This document shows positions 1-10,558 of a stretch of DNA of 64,000 nt, in pieces; position 1 is the first letter of the stretch; the number at the start of each line of letters is the position of its first letter. Source of the stretch: Osmanthus fragrans (lineage: Eukaryota; Streptophyta; Magnoliopsida; Lamiales; Oleaceae); contig CM033342.1 of NCBI GenBank assembly GCA_019395295.1, forward strand, positions 5,486,088-5,550,087. Reading direction: 5' to 3'. A program made the position numbers and the translations under genes. Under the pieces are notes generated by a model, which was given only the letters and a program-made list of their open reading frames with translations, was not told where the DNA came from and ran no database searches.

Positions 1-43
1 TCCTCCTTGACACTTTTGTTGAAAACACCAAGACAATCTCTTA

Positions 44-368
44 GGGGACGTTCTCTTCGTATTTCAGTTTTGTGTTTTGAGTTTTGAATTCGTTTTGTGT
101 TTTGTGCTTTGGGTATCCATTTTGAGATTGTTGAAAACTCGTTCTTTTTGTCATTTTGAAAAAATATTTCTCAATCCGTGTTTTTTGAGTTTTGGCAGAT
201 TTGTGAATAAAACAGCCAAAACGTAAAAAAGTTATTTTCTGTTTTCTTCACAAAATTTTCAACCATTTTCAAAAACTTGTTTTCGAAAATGGGAAAGAGA
301 ACGTATTTTCAATGTTTTGGAAAATCGAAAACAGAAAACGGCCCAAACACAGCAAAGAGAACGCCCCC
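44..368. mobile_element. MITE, PIF/Harbinger (Tourist)-like, in copia RNase H
   Basis: This 325-bp insert is bounded by TTA on both sides (41-43 and 369-371). Its terminal inverted repeats are GGGGACGTTCTCTTCG on the left and the complement of GGGGGCGTTCTCTTTG on the right. Removing it and one TTA restores an uninterrupted copia C-terminal frame (ETLR then DCLGVF). A 3-bp TTA target duplication fits PIF/Harbinger. It encodes nothing. Confidence 0.88.
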
Positions 369-1491
369 TTAATGTTTCAAACCTTTCCTTAAGCAAGGCT
401 TTGGTGAAAATGTCAGCCACTTGTTCCTCAGAACTGCAATGCTTCAATTCTACCTCTTTCCTTTCTTGAGCTTCCTTTATGAAATGATATTTGATCTTTA
501 TGTGTTTTGTTTTTCCATAGAACACTGGATTCTTCACTATTGCCACCGCAGATTGATTATCACAAAGAATGGTTGTTAGTGCTTCAGATCTTTCAACATT
601 TTCCTCAACCAGATGGCCTGATTTGTTGCCTCAGTTGTTGCAATGTATTCTGCTTCAACAGTTGATTGTGCCACCATTTTTGCTTGATTGAATTCCAACA
701 TACAAGACTTGAACCAACATAGAAGGCATAGCCTGAAGTACTCTTCAAGTCATCAACAGATCCGGCCCAATCACTATCAGTAAAGCCAGTAAAAAATAGA
801 GTTTTTGATTTCTTAAAACTGATCCCAAACTCCTCTGTTCCTTTGATATATCTTAGCACTCTTTTTGCAGCTTGAAAGTGAATTTTACTAGGTTCTTGCC
901 TGAATCTCGATAGCATATTCACAGCAAACATCAGATCTGGTCTGGTGGAAGATAAGTAGAGCAAACAGCCAACTAAGCTTCTATAAACCTTCTCATCAAA
1001 TTTTTTTGCTCCATCTTCTTTCATCAGTTTTGAATTCTGAATTAAAGGGGTGCTAACTGAATTGCAATTCTCCATATTAAATTTCCTTAACACATCTTTA
1101 GCATATTTCTTTTGGCACACAAAAATTCCATCCTTTGATTGATCAATCTCCATTCCAAGAAAATAATTCATTTCACCCAAATTTGTCATCTTGAATAACT
1201 TCATCATTTCATTCTTTACCACTTCAATTAAGGCTGTATTACTTCCTGTGATTAGGAGATCATCAACATACAGAGAAATGATAATCAAATACTCCTTCAC
1301 TTGTTTGATATACAGAATTTGTTCATTGATGCTTTTACTGAAACCAAGACTACTCAAGTGTGTGTCTATCCTGTTGTAACAACTTCTTGGCGCTTGCTTT
1401 AAACCATACAAAGTTTTCTTCAATAGGTACACCTTATCCTCTCCATTTTTGATGAAACCTTCAGGTTGGTCAATGAAAATTTCTTCATTTA

Positions 1492-1991
1492 TGATATGAT
1501 CCGACATAGGGTTATTTTTGGACGATTATTTTTTTATTTTCCCAAGAGTTTTATTTAGCCTAGAATTCTTATATTTTGGTAACTTTTCATATTTTAGGAC
1601 TTTATTCCGTTTTTAATTAGTTTCTAGGTTTTCCATATAAATAGTTTATTATTTCATTGTATTTGACAAGCTTTTGATTATGAATAAAAATTGAGAATTT
1701 TCTCTCCAATGGTTCTTGATGAACTTTTCGAACTTATCAAATATATTGTTATATTTGTGGCATTCAACCGTAAGAACTTATCAAAGGATTAAGCTTCCTT
1801 TGTGGCGTTCGCAAATCGAGGTTCGTTGATTTTGTAATCAAGAGGTCACTCAAACTTCGTTCTTGTTTGGTTGCTTGGTTCAATAATTTGCGGGTCGAGA
1901 TCCTATCGTCTACAACCTGAATTTGGGCTTTCCTGACGTTTTCAAATCATTCCGCGAGTTCTATGCGTTTCCCCCAATCGGGATCTCATCA
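1492..1991 (+). mobile_element. Solo LTR nested in the copia reverse transcriptase
   Basis: This is exactly 500 bp, starting TGATATGATCC and ending GGATCTCATCA, so the ends are near-perfect short inverted repeats with TG...CA termini. It is flanked by the 5-bp direct repeat ATTTA (1487-1491 and 1992-1996). Removing it with one ATTTA joins the copia frame NGHL-NEEIF. A TATAAATAG box (1636-1644) and AATAAA (1683-1688) are in the right order for an LTR read on the plus strand. No internal region is present, so it is the product of LTR-LTR recombination. The family is not identified. Confidence 0.92.
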
Positions 1992-4866
1992 ATTTAGGTG
2001 CCCATTTTAGAAAGCAGACTTCACATCAAAGTGGTATATTCTCCATTTTGATTGAGCAGCAATTGCAAACAGCAGTCTTATTGTTTCAAACCTGGGCACT
2101 GGAGCAAAAGTATCAATAAAGTCGACTCCATATTGCTGAGCATAGCCTTTTACAACTTAGCCTAGCTTTTAGTTTGTTTATTGAACCATCTGCATTCATT
2201 TTGGCTCTAAACACCCATTTCACTCCAATGACATTCTTGTTTTCCGGTCTATCAACCAGCATCCAAGTTCCATTCCTTTCAATCACCTTAATCTCCTCAT
2301 TCATTGCATCTAACCAAGCTTGAGAATTAGCTACTTCAGTGTAAGTTGAAGGCTCCAGAACTGATGTATTGCAAGTAGCATAAATGTCTTCAAGTGATCT
2401 AGTTCCGATCACCTCATTCTCTGAATTTGATCCATCATCAGGTTCAACCTAAGCTTCAGCTTCTTCTTCATTGACATCAGCATCCTCATCCTGTAAAGTC
2501 AGTTTTGGAACCTCTGTTTTATTCACATAACTTGATTCCCAATTCTATGAAGAATGTTCATCAACCTTAACATTTCTGGTAGAGATTATTTTCTTGGCAT
2601 GAGGAATATAAACTCTATATCATTTTACATTGCCACAATATCCAACCAAAACATCAAGTTCTGCCTTTTGACTTAGCTTGTCTCTTTTTGCATCAGGGAT
2701 GTGAGAATAGCATATGCGACCAAACACTTTTAAGTGTGACACATTTGGTTTAACTCCATACCAAGCTTCAAAAGGAGTTAGTTTGTCCAAGGCTTTTGTA
2801 GGTAACCTGTTGAGAAGATACACAGATGTATTCACTGCCTCAGCCCAAAATTCCTTTGGAACATTTTTCTCTAACTTCAAGCATCTAGCCATCTCCATAG
2901 TCATTCTGTTTTTCCCTTCACATACTCTATTCTGTTTAGGTGAGTAAGGGATTGTTAGTTGGTGTTTAATCCCTAATTCCTCACAGAATTTGTCAAACTG
3001 ATTGCTGGTATATTCGGTCCCATTATCAGTCCTTATAGCCTTTATCTTGTAGTCACTTTTATTCTCCACACGATTCTTAAACTTCTGAAATATTACAGGC
3101 ATTTCTGACTTCATTTTGAGAAAATAAACCCAGCACATTCTAGTTAAATCATCAATAAAGAGGATAAAGTACCTGCTGCCATTCAAGATTAAAGTTCTCA
3201 TATGACCATAAAAATCATAGTGGACCAACTAAAGTTTGTTTTGTGCTCTTCTAGACTGATTTATATGAAAAGGCAGCCTAGTTTGTTTTCCCAATTGACA
3301 GACATCACAAACACAAGCATCATCATTCACTTTTGGCATATTTTCGACTAACTCTCGCTCAAACAGATTTTTGAGTGAGGTGTAATTGGCATGCCCAAAA
3401 CGTTTATGTCATAAAGCATACTTAACCATAGTACTAGCAAAGGCATGTGTGTTAACATTCTTCCACTCGAAAGGAAAACTCCTATGTCTCATTTCAACTG
3501 TCATCAATTCCAGATTGTTTTTATCCAAAATTGTACAGCAATTATCCTTAAATATTAAGGTGTAGTTCTTTTTAATCAGTTGGCCAACACTAATAAAGTT
3601 TTGATCAATGTTAGGCACATACAAAACATCAAAAATAAACTTAATATCTGATGGTGTTTGAACTAGGACTTTGCCAATTCCTTTCACCTCCACATACTCT
3701 CAATTTTCCACTTTCACCCTTGATCTGTAAGCACCATTCAACTCCACGAAGATATCTGAATTTGATGTCATGTGGTGAGTGCAGCCATTGTCAAGTAACC
3801 AAGTTTCAATCTGGTTGGAAGCTGTGAAGTTTATAGCAGAAAATAGATGATCTTCTGCCTGATCTTCTGCAACTTTGGCCAGCTGCAGCTCTTTTTTCTC
3901 TTTTTGATTCTTGCATACCTTTTCAACATGACCAAACTATTTACAAGTCCTGCACTGCACACCAGGTCTAAACCAACACCATTTGGAAAGATACCCTTTC
4001 TTTTTGCAATGGGGATAAAGAGGATAATCACCATTCTTGCCAACATTCTTGTTGATTTCCACCTTCTTCTCATGTTGTGGTTTCTTTACTTCAAAACTAG
4101 TTTAAGCTTAATATTTTCCTTTCACAAACAAAGCTCCCTCAGCCTGTTCTTCTTGCCTGAACAATCTTCTTTATTCGGTGGCTTGAAGAGCATTTACAAA
4201 TTCAGCCAAAGAAATGCTAGCCAAATCCCTAGAGTCCTCAAGGGAAGAGATCTTGGATTTAAATCTTTCTGACACACTTATCAACACTTTTTCTACAACC
4301 CTCTTGTTTGATAAATCATCTCCTAACAGCCTTATTTGATTACTACCTTTATCAATCGATCTACATACTCTTTCACCATTTCAGTGTCTTTCGTTTTCAA
4401 AGTTTCAAACTCCCTTCTGTAGTTTAGCACTCGCATCTGTCGTGTTCTTTCATTGCCTCAGAATTCTTCCTTTAAACGATCCCATGCCTCTTTTGCAGTT
4501 TCACAGGTTATGATCCTAGTGAAAGTAGCATCTAAAATATCAGATTGAATGCAAGAAAGGGCTTTGAATTTTTTTGCTTTCTCTTCACTATGCTGCTTCA
4601 ACTGAGCAATAGTTGGATTAGCTCTCAATGGCGGTAGTTCAACTCCAGTTTCTGTAATCTCGCAAAGATCATAGATTTCATATATGCCTTCATCTTTGCA
4701 GACCAGAAGACATAATTTTCCCTTGTAAATGCTGAAGGTAAAGGGGCAGAAAAACCACTTGAAGCCATATCACTCACTCACCAAAACCACTCGGCTATAT
4801 ATGAAGGTTGCTTACTGTTTTCTCTCAAGGCTGCTAGTATTTGGGCTTGTTCAAAGATCTCTAGAA

Positions 4867-4878
4867 GCTCTGATACCA
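4867..4878 (-). other. Primer binding site of copia 1 (tRNA-iMet type)
   Basis: The complement reads TGGTATCAGAGC, the standard plant copia initiator-Met tRNA primer site, one base inside the LTR boundary at 4880. Confidence 0.93.
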
Positions 4879-4879
4879 C

Positions 4880-5413
4880 TGATAGAATATTGGCTCAAAG
4901 AGAATAAAAGTGAACTTACTGTATATGGACTCACCTATCGATTTGACTATGAGCTTACCGTATATTCACTGAGCTCACCGTATTTGGTGTTTTTGAACTT
5001 ACCGAATTTTAACAACACATACCGTATTTGATCAGATTAACTAAACTTACCATATACGTTGTTTGGAACTTACCAGATTTGCTCAGCCAATACCGTATTT
5101 GCTTAGAACATACCGTATTTGGTTTTACTCACCGATTTTGATCTAAACTCACAGATTTCCGGTATGATGCCAAAAAATGGATATTGAAGACAAAGAGAGG
5201 AAGGAAAATAGATTTTCAGGCTTAACATAATGAAGATACATGGCTAATGTATATATAGCCAAACTTACACAATTTAGAAACTAAATTCTAATCATACTAC
5301 CAACTACTAGACAATACTTGACCATAACTTAACTTGTAATAGGTTAAAACTAGTCTAACTTTAATCATTACATAGAGTTAGACTTAATAAAAAAACATGT
5401 GACAAATTGTAAC

Positions 5414-5414
<1 letters not shown>
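4880..5414 (-). repeat. 5' LTR of copia 1
   Basis: On the minus strand it starts TGTTACAATTTG at 5414 and ends CTATCA at 4880, next to the primer site. A TATATATA box lies at about 5250-5260. The U5/leader part has repeated short motifs of the type CTCACCGTATTTG (about 4910-5150). The partner LTR is outside the window, so no TSD can be checked. Confidence 0.82.

Positions 5415-5466
<52 letters not shown>
5413..5466. repeat. Poly(A) run followed by (AT)n microsatellite
   Basis: About 18 A residues are followed by about 18 AT dinucleotides, abutting the LTR boundary. This simple repeat obscures any target duplication of copia 1. Confidence 0.95.
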
Positions 5467-5470
<4 letters not shown>

Positions 5471-6393
5471 GAGTGACAACAAGAGTGTCACATACAGTTC
5501 ATCAGTTTTCCTGTTTTCCTTTTGGCAAACTCTCCATGCTTACCATCGTGAGTTTGACACGGGTGTTAGATATAATAGCTATTAAGTATATTCATGAAGG
5601 GAAGTTTGGTCATTTCCGTTGCTAGGGTTAGCATCTATGGATTTACACATTATTTTCAGTTTCTATAACAGGACAATTCATCTCCAGAAGATCAAACAAC
5701 ATTTCGAAGGCTTGTACAAATCAGCAACACAAGCTTGAAGTAGTCACCTTGAACTATGCACTCAACATTTGAGAGTTGAAAGCCAAAGCTAAGGTCGAAT
5801 AAATTCTAACTAAGGCGAGATCTCAAGAGGTACCCAAGGATGGATAGAGGACCATAGACCCAGTTCAACCTGGAAGCCTAGCACAATGTATCTAACATCA
5901 GCTGAATTAATTTAATGTAATTTGACCTATACATAATCCTAGCTGATATAATTCATTTAAGCTAAATGTTAGTTATCACTACAATCATAGATAGCGTCAT
6001 TATTATTCCATGCCAATGTCAATGGAAATGGAGAAGGGAATAGATCCAGGTACCGTATACCAGTCAGCATTTTCATAATTTCCCTTATTCTTGGAACCGC
6101 TTAATGTGATGGTCCATGAATTTTCGATCGACATTAATAAACAGTGGTCCCATTCTATCTAATAATGCATAGATATTTGAAGCATAATCTTCACCTTATA
6201 ATACTTGGGATTTGCCAATTGGTTGCCGTGACTGTATTGACAATTTCTCAATCCAAGTCAAGAAGTTAAGGTGTGAACACTGGACCTCATATTCAGTCAA
6301 TATACGTTTTTAGATTCCCCCCCCCCCCCCCCCCCCCCCCCATGAATCTATTAAACAAGAGAAACAGAGGGAATGAGATACAGAACAAGAACC
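5467..6393 (+). promoter_or_regulatory. 5' flank of SRLK-A
   Basis: This flank holds no gene. The stretch from about 5690 to 6394 belongs to a flank that recurs upstream of most SRLK copies and stumps: it has a block like CACCTTGAACTATG near 5745, then TTAGTTATCACTACAATCATAGATAGC near 5970-5995. The last 200 bp (CTTATAATACTTGGGATTTGCC, CCAAT at about 6215-6219) closely match 56230-56440 upstream of SRLK-E. A run of 25 C residues lies at 6317-6341, and the SRLK-E flank has no such run. No experimental promoter element can be claimed. Confidence 0.6.
6317..6341. repeat. 25-base poly-C tract
   Basis: This is an uninterrupted homopolymer of C, ending 52 bases before the SRLK-A start codon. The paralogous position upstream of SRLK-E has mixed T-rich sequence instead. 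Confidence 0.97.
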
Positions 6394-9300
6394 ATGCATA
6401 TACGAAATAAATATTTCCCATTACTTTTTGTCTTCACCTTTTTAATGTTCATCCCGAAAAGCTCCAATCAAACGGATACTATAACTACTACACTGATCAT
6501 TAGAGATGGTGAGACCTTGGTTTCATCTGGCGGAGGCTTTGAATTGGGCATCTGGTACAAGGAAATACCAGCTAAGACCGTGGTATGGGTAGCCAACAGA
6601 CAAATTCCACTTACAAATAAATCTGGAGTCTTGAAGGTTATCAGACCAGGACTTCTAGTTCTTCTAAACGACACTAATGGTGTCATCATATGGTCTTCGA
6701 ATACATCACAACCTGTGAAAACTCCAGTTGCAAAATTGATGGATTTGGGAAACCTTGTTGTGAAAGATGCAAATGACGATGACCCAGGGAAAGTTCTTTG
6801 GGAGAGTTTTAATTATCCGACTGATACATTGTTACCAGGTATGAAGCTCGGTTGGAACTTTATAACTGGTTTAGAGGTCTATCTATCATCATGGAAGAGC
6901 AACGAGGATCCAATTTCAGGAGATTTTACATTTCACTGCGATCCTACTGGTTATCCACAAAATATCTTGAAAAAAGGTTCAGTTGAGCAGTATAGATCTG
7001 GACCTTGGAATGGTCTCCGTTTTAGTGGGGTACCGACCTTGAAGGAAAAATGAGATTTTCAAATTTGAATTAGTACTAAACAAAAATGAGGTCTTCTATC
7101 ATTATGAGCTCCTTAGCTCAGTTATTACAAGGTTTACATTGAGTCCGAGTGGAGTTGGCCAGCGCTGGATGTGGATAGATCAAACACATGACTGGGTAGT
7201 TTACCATACTGCTCCAACAGATAATTGTGACACTTATAAATTATGTGGTGCATATGGTAGTTGCAATATTGCGAATTCTCCTGTTTGTGGAAGTTTAAAT
7301 AGATTTCTCCCAAAAGATCCTGAAGCGTGGAAGAAGGCAGATTGGTCGAACGGGTGTGTTCACAGAAATCCATTGAATTGTCAAACTGGAGATGTATTTC
7401 TCAAGTATTCTGGTATAAAATTGCCAGATACATGATATTCCTGGTATAATGAAAGCATGATACTCAAAGAATGCAAGGTAGAGTGCTTAAACAATTGCAA
7501 TTGTACTGCTTATACTTACTTAGATATAAGTAGAGGAGGAAGTGGATGCTTACTTTGGTTCGGAGACTTAATTGACATCAAAGAGCTATCAGCAGAAGAA
7601 CAAGATATCTATATTAGAATGGCTTCTTCTGAATTAGGCAAGGAGTTATTCAACGAAATGCTTAACTATTCACTTTTTAGACTTGATTGATTTAATTTTG
7701 CAGCTTAGTTTCAGGGCTTCACATTAGCTTCAGTCTATTCTATTAATATTAGTATCCAAAAACTGGTTTACAGATGCAGAAAGTTTCATTATAATTATGG
7801 CCTTCACTGATATTATATAATATAATAATTACAGGCCTTAATAGAAATCTTATCCCAAAAACACGTTTATCTTTGAATTCAAAGGAAGTATAATGTTTAC
7901 ATTACTAGACGAACAAATAGAAAATGGGATAATTCGGAACTTTCTTTCCTTTATAGATGATCTGTGAGCTTGTCACTTTCAAGGACATATCATCATTGAA
8001 AAGCAATCCCCTTTTTATCTTTATTTTTTTGTTAATTGTGCAGACGTGAAAGGACGGAAAAGAGAAATTCTAGTAGTAAGTTTTTCGTTGTGTATGGGAA
8101 TGATTCTGCTGGGTCTGAGTATGATTCTGTATGTTCGGAAAAGAAAGAAGAGTAACCAAAGGCTAAGAGGAGGTATGCTAGCAAAATCTATGATTTTTTA
8201 CTAAAGACAAGTGGATAAACCAATCTTATCCATGCAAATGGAAACCGTCTTTTGCTTTTCTCTATGTTTTAGGTGGCCTTGGACACAACTTTGCAGACAA
8301 TCACCATGATGTAAGCCGCAATAAAGACATAGAGCTACCACTGTTCGACTTAAATACAATAACTAAAGCTACTGATAATTTTTCAATTAACAAGAAGCTT
8401 GGAGAGGGTGAGTTTGGACCTGTTTACAAGGTAATACGTAGTATTTTTAATATAACAGGGCAGGCACTACACTGGGAATTGATGCTCTAAGATTTCATTT
8501 CAAATTTCATTGATATTTAATCAACACACCACATCAAATATTTTGCTCACAGAATATTTTCAAAATTTAGTCTTATTTTACATGAAATGAAGTCTATAAT
8601 ACACATAAAGGCATCAATATATCCTTCCTCGCAAGTAAAAAGTGAGAGGAAGATGAATTATGTAAATCACTATCATGAAAAATGAATTCCTTTTACATGC
8701 TTGATTTCTGATATAGGGGCTGCTGGAGGAGGGGCAGGAAGTTGCTGTCAAACGGTTATCAAGAACATCACTTCAAGGATTCGATGAGTTCAATGAAGTC
8801 ATTTGTATAGCTAAACTTCAGCATCGAAATCTTGTGAAGCTTCTAGGGTGCTGCATTCAAGGAGAGGAAAAGATGTTAATTTATGAATACTTGACTAATA
8901 GAAGTCTGGATTTGATTTTATTTGGTAAGAAATATTCATCTTGCAAAATCGGGAATTACAACATTCTATCCCGAGTATCAGTTATACACTGAAATAAAAG
9001 AGTTCCATAAATATTTAATCAAATCTAGAGGAAGGATTTTCGATCAACTGTAAATAGGGGACATGTCATTATTCTTTATTCTATGTGCTGTTTCATGCTA
9101 CTGTATGCTTGAAGATACTTGGTAATAGATATTGGAATTAATTTCTCATATCCTTTATCCAACAATCAGATTATTCTAATGACAGGGAATTTTTTTTTTT
9201 TTTTTTTAGATCCAATGAAAAGTGCAGTTCTTGATTGGCCAAAGAGCTTCCACATCATTAATGGCATTGCCAGGGGCATTATGTATCTCCATCAAGATTC

Positions 9301-10073
9301 CCATCTCAGAATCATCCATAGAGACCTCAAAGCCAGCAATATTTTGCTAGATTCTGACATGAACCCAAAGATATCAGATTTTGGCTTGGCTAGAAGTTTT
9401 GAAGGCAATGAGACCGGAGCTAACACGAGCCGAGTAGTTGGAACATAGTAAGAAACTCAATCCCATAATTTATGAAGTGCTATTCTATTGCTTAAAACTT
9501 GGGTGCCTGATAAATTTTATCATGTAGTGGCTACATGTCCCCGGAATATGCTCTAGATGGCACGTTTTCAGTGAAATCAGATGTATTTAGCTTTGGCGTT
9601 TTGGTGCTAGAGATTGTAAGTGGCAAAAGAAACAGAGGATTTTCTCATAGAGATCATCACCACAACCTTCTTGGACATGTAAGTATAGTGCATACTCACA
9701 TTGTAATGAAATTAATCCTTATAGCACTTGGATCCGTTGGTCCTTTAAATGAGTTCAATTAGTACAGGCATGGATGCTGTATAAAGAAGGAAGGTCACTG
9801 GAATTTGTCAAAGATTACCTTAGCGTTTCAGGTTATTTATCAGAAGTGCTGAGATCGATCCATGTGGGACTGTTGTGCGTTCAACAATGTCCAGAACACA
9901 GGCCAAGCATGTCTTCGGTAGTGTTTATGCTTGAGAATGAAGTTGAGTTGCCTCAAGCTAAGCAACCTGGTTTTTTCACAGAAAGAGATTTGTTTGCTGC
10001 TGAAAGTTCAAGTAGCTCAAATGCACCAAGCTCAATAAACCAAATGACCATTACACAAATGGAAGCACGATAA
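6394..10073 (+). pseudogene. SRLK-A: G-type lectin S-receptor-like Ser/Thr kinase, broken
   Basis: Seven exons can be traced: 6394-7637 (ectodomain), 8044-8172 (transmembrane), 8273-8430, 8717-8924, 9210-9447, 9528-9678 and 9768-10073 (kinase and tail). I chose the ATG at 6394 (MHIRNKYFPLL) because the hydrophobic signal peptide starts there. The B-lectin region lost 13 codons in frame compared with SRLK-E (FELGI joined to WYKEIP). A one-base insertion near 7042 shifts the frame before the EGF-like region, and TGA at 7433-7435 ends that segment. A conserved Cys is Ser (VCGS). The exon-1 donor is GC, not GT. The kinase half reads through with GEGEFG, VAVKRL, HRDLKASN, DFGLAR and SPEYA, and lacks one codon in DEFNEV. 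SRLK-E is its closest copy. An intact member would be a plasma-membrane receptor kinase. Confidence 0.93.
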
Positions 10074-10558
10074 GTTAACAAGTTAAGTTTGTTTTTCTGA
10101 TCTTGCTTTTATCATTATTCTTAAACCAGAATACTAAATTGTATTTCTATTCATTACATACATTAATTTTCTATTTCAGTAGTTGGAGGATCTATTTTTA
10201 TTAGATGTCCCATGTTCAAGTCCTCTCCTAAATGCTATATAGTCATGTATGTATCTGTACTATGAACAATCAAAGCACATACCTCCATTCCTGAGTAATC
10301 GATTTTGATCGTGAAATTGGTTTGAACACCGAGTTGATTAAGTCCGTATTCTTGACCTTATAATGCTTCAGATTGCCAATTGGATGACTTTTCTGTACTG
10401 GCAATATCTCAATCCTCATAAGCATTGTTCGTGATAAGAAACTAGGAAGTGTACATGGACCTCATATTCAGTCAATATGAAATAATGCAGCTGTTTACTT
10501 CCTGCATATCAATTCTATTAAGCAAGAAGAACTGACAGACATAGGCAGAACTAGAACC
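10074..10558 (+). other. Intergenic, SRLK-A 3' flank and SRLK-B 5' flank
   Basis: 10074-10320 matches the 3' flanks at 13759-13980 and 59845-60080, so this tail duplicated together with the gene. 10340-10558 closely matches 49650-49839 upstream of SRLK-D, including a CCAAT box near 10376 and GGACCTCATATTCAGTCA near 10456. It contains no other gene. Confidence 0.75.

Larger units (their letters stand above)
1..4768 (-). pseudogene. Copia gag-pol polyprotein pseudogene
   Basis: The polyprotein would start at the ATG complementary to 4766-4768 (MASSGFSAPLP), with a gag region to about 3900. That region ends in a CCHC zinc knuckle (CRTCKQFGHVEKVC, near 3950). The protease motif near 3790 reads LLDNGC, so the usual D-S/T-G is D-N-G. 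The integrase has HKRFGH and CxxC zinc ligands near 3300-3410, then the catalytic-core segments around 3228-2620 (DLTRMCW, TDNGTEY, CEGKNR). The reverse transcriptase is split at 1996/1487 by a solo LTR and keeps YVDD near 1270. RNase H keeps TDSDWAG, QSTVEAEY and DNQSAVA but has a frameshift near 550-620. Frames break repeatedly, for example at 4650, 3690, 3410, 2620 and 2110. No active product is expected. Confidence 0.9.
1..5414 (-). mobile_element. Ty1/copia LTR retrotransposon, 3' LTR off the left edge
   Basis: Read on the minus strand, the order is LTR (5414-4880), tRNA-Met-type primer site (4878-4867), gag with a zinc knuckle, protease, integrase, reverse transcriptase and RNase H, which is the Ty1/copia order. 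The coding region runs to the last bases of the window with a typical copia C-terminus (LGVF...KSVKEE), so the polypurine tract and 3' LTR should lie just outside. The element is dead: it has many stops and frameshifts plus two later insertions (44-368 and 1492-1991). The lineage inside Copia is not assigned. Confidence 0.93.
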
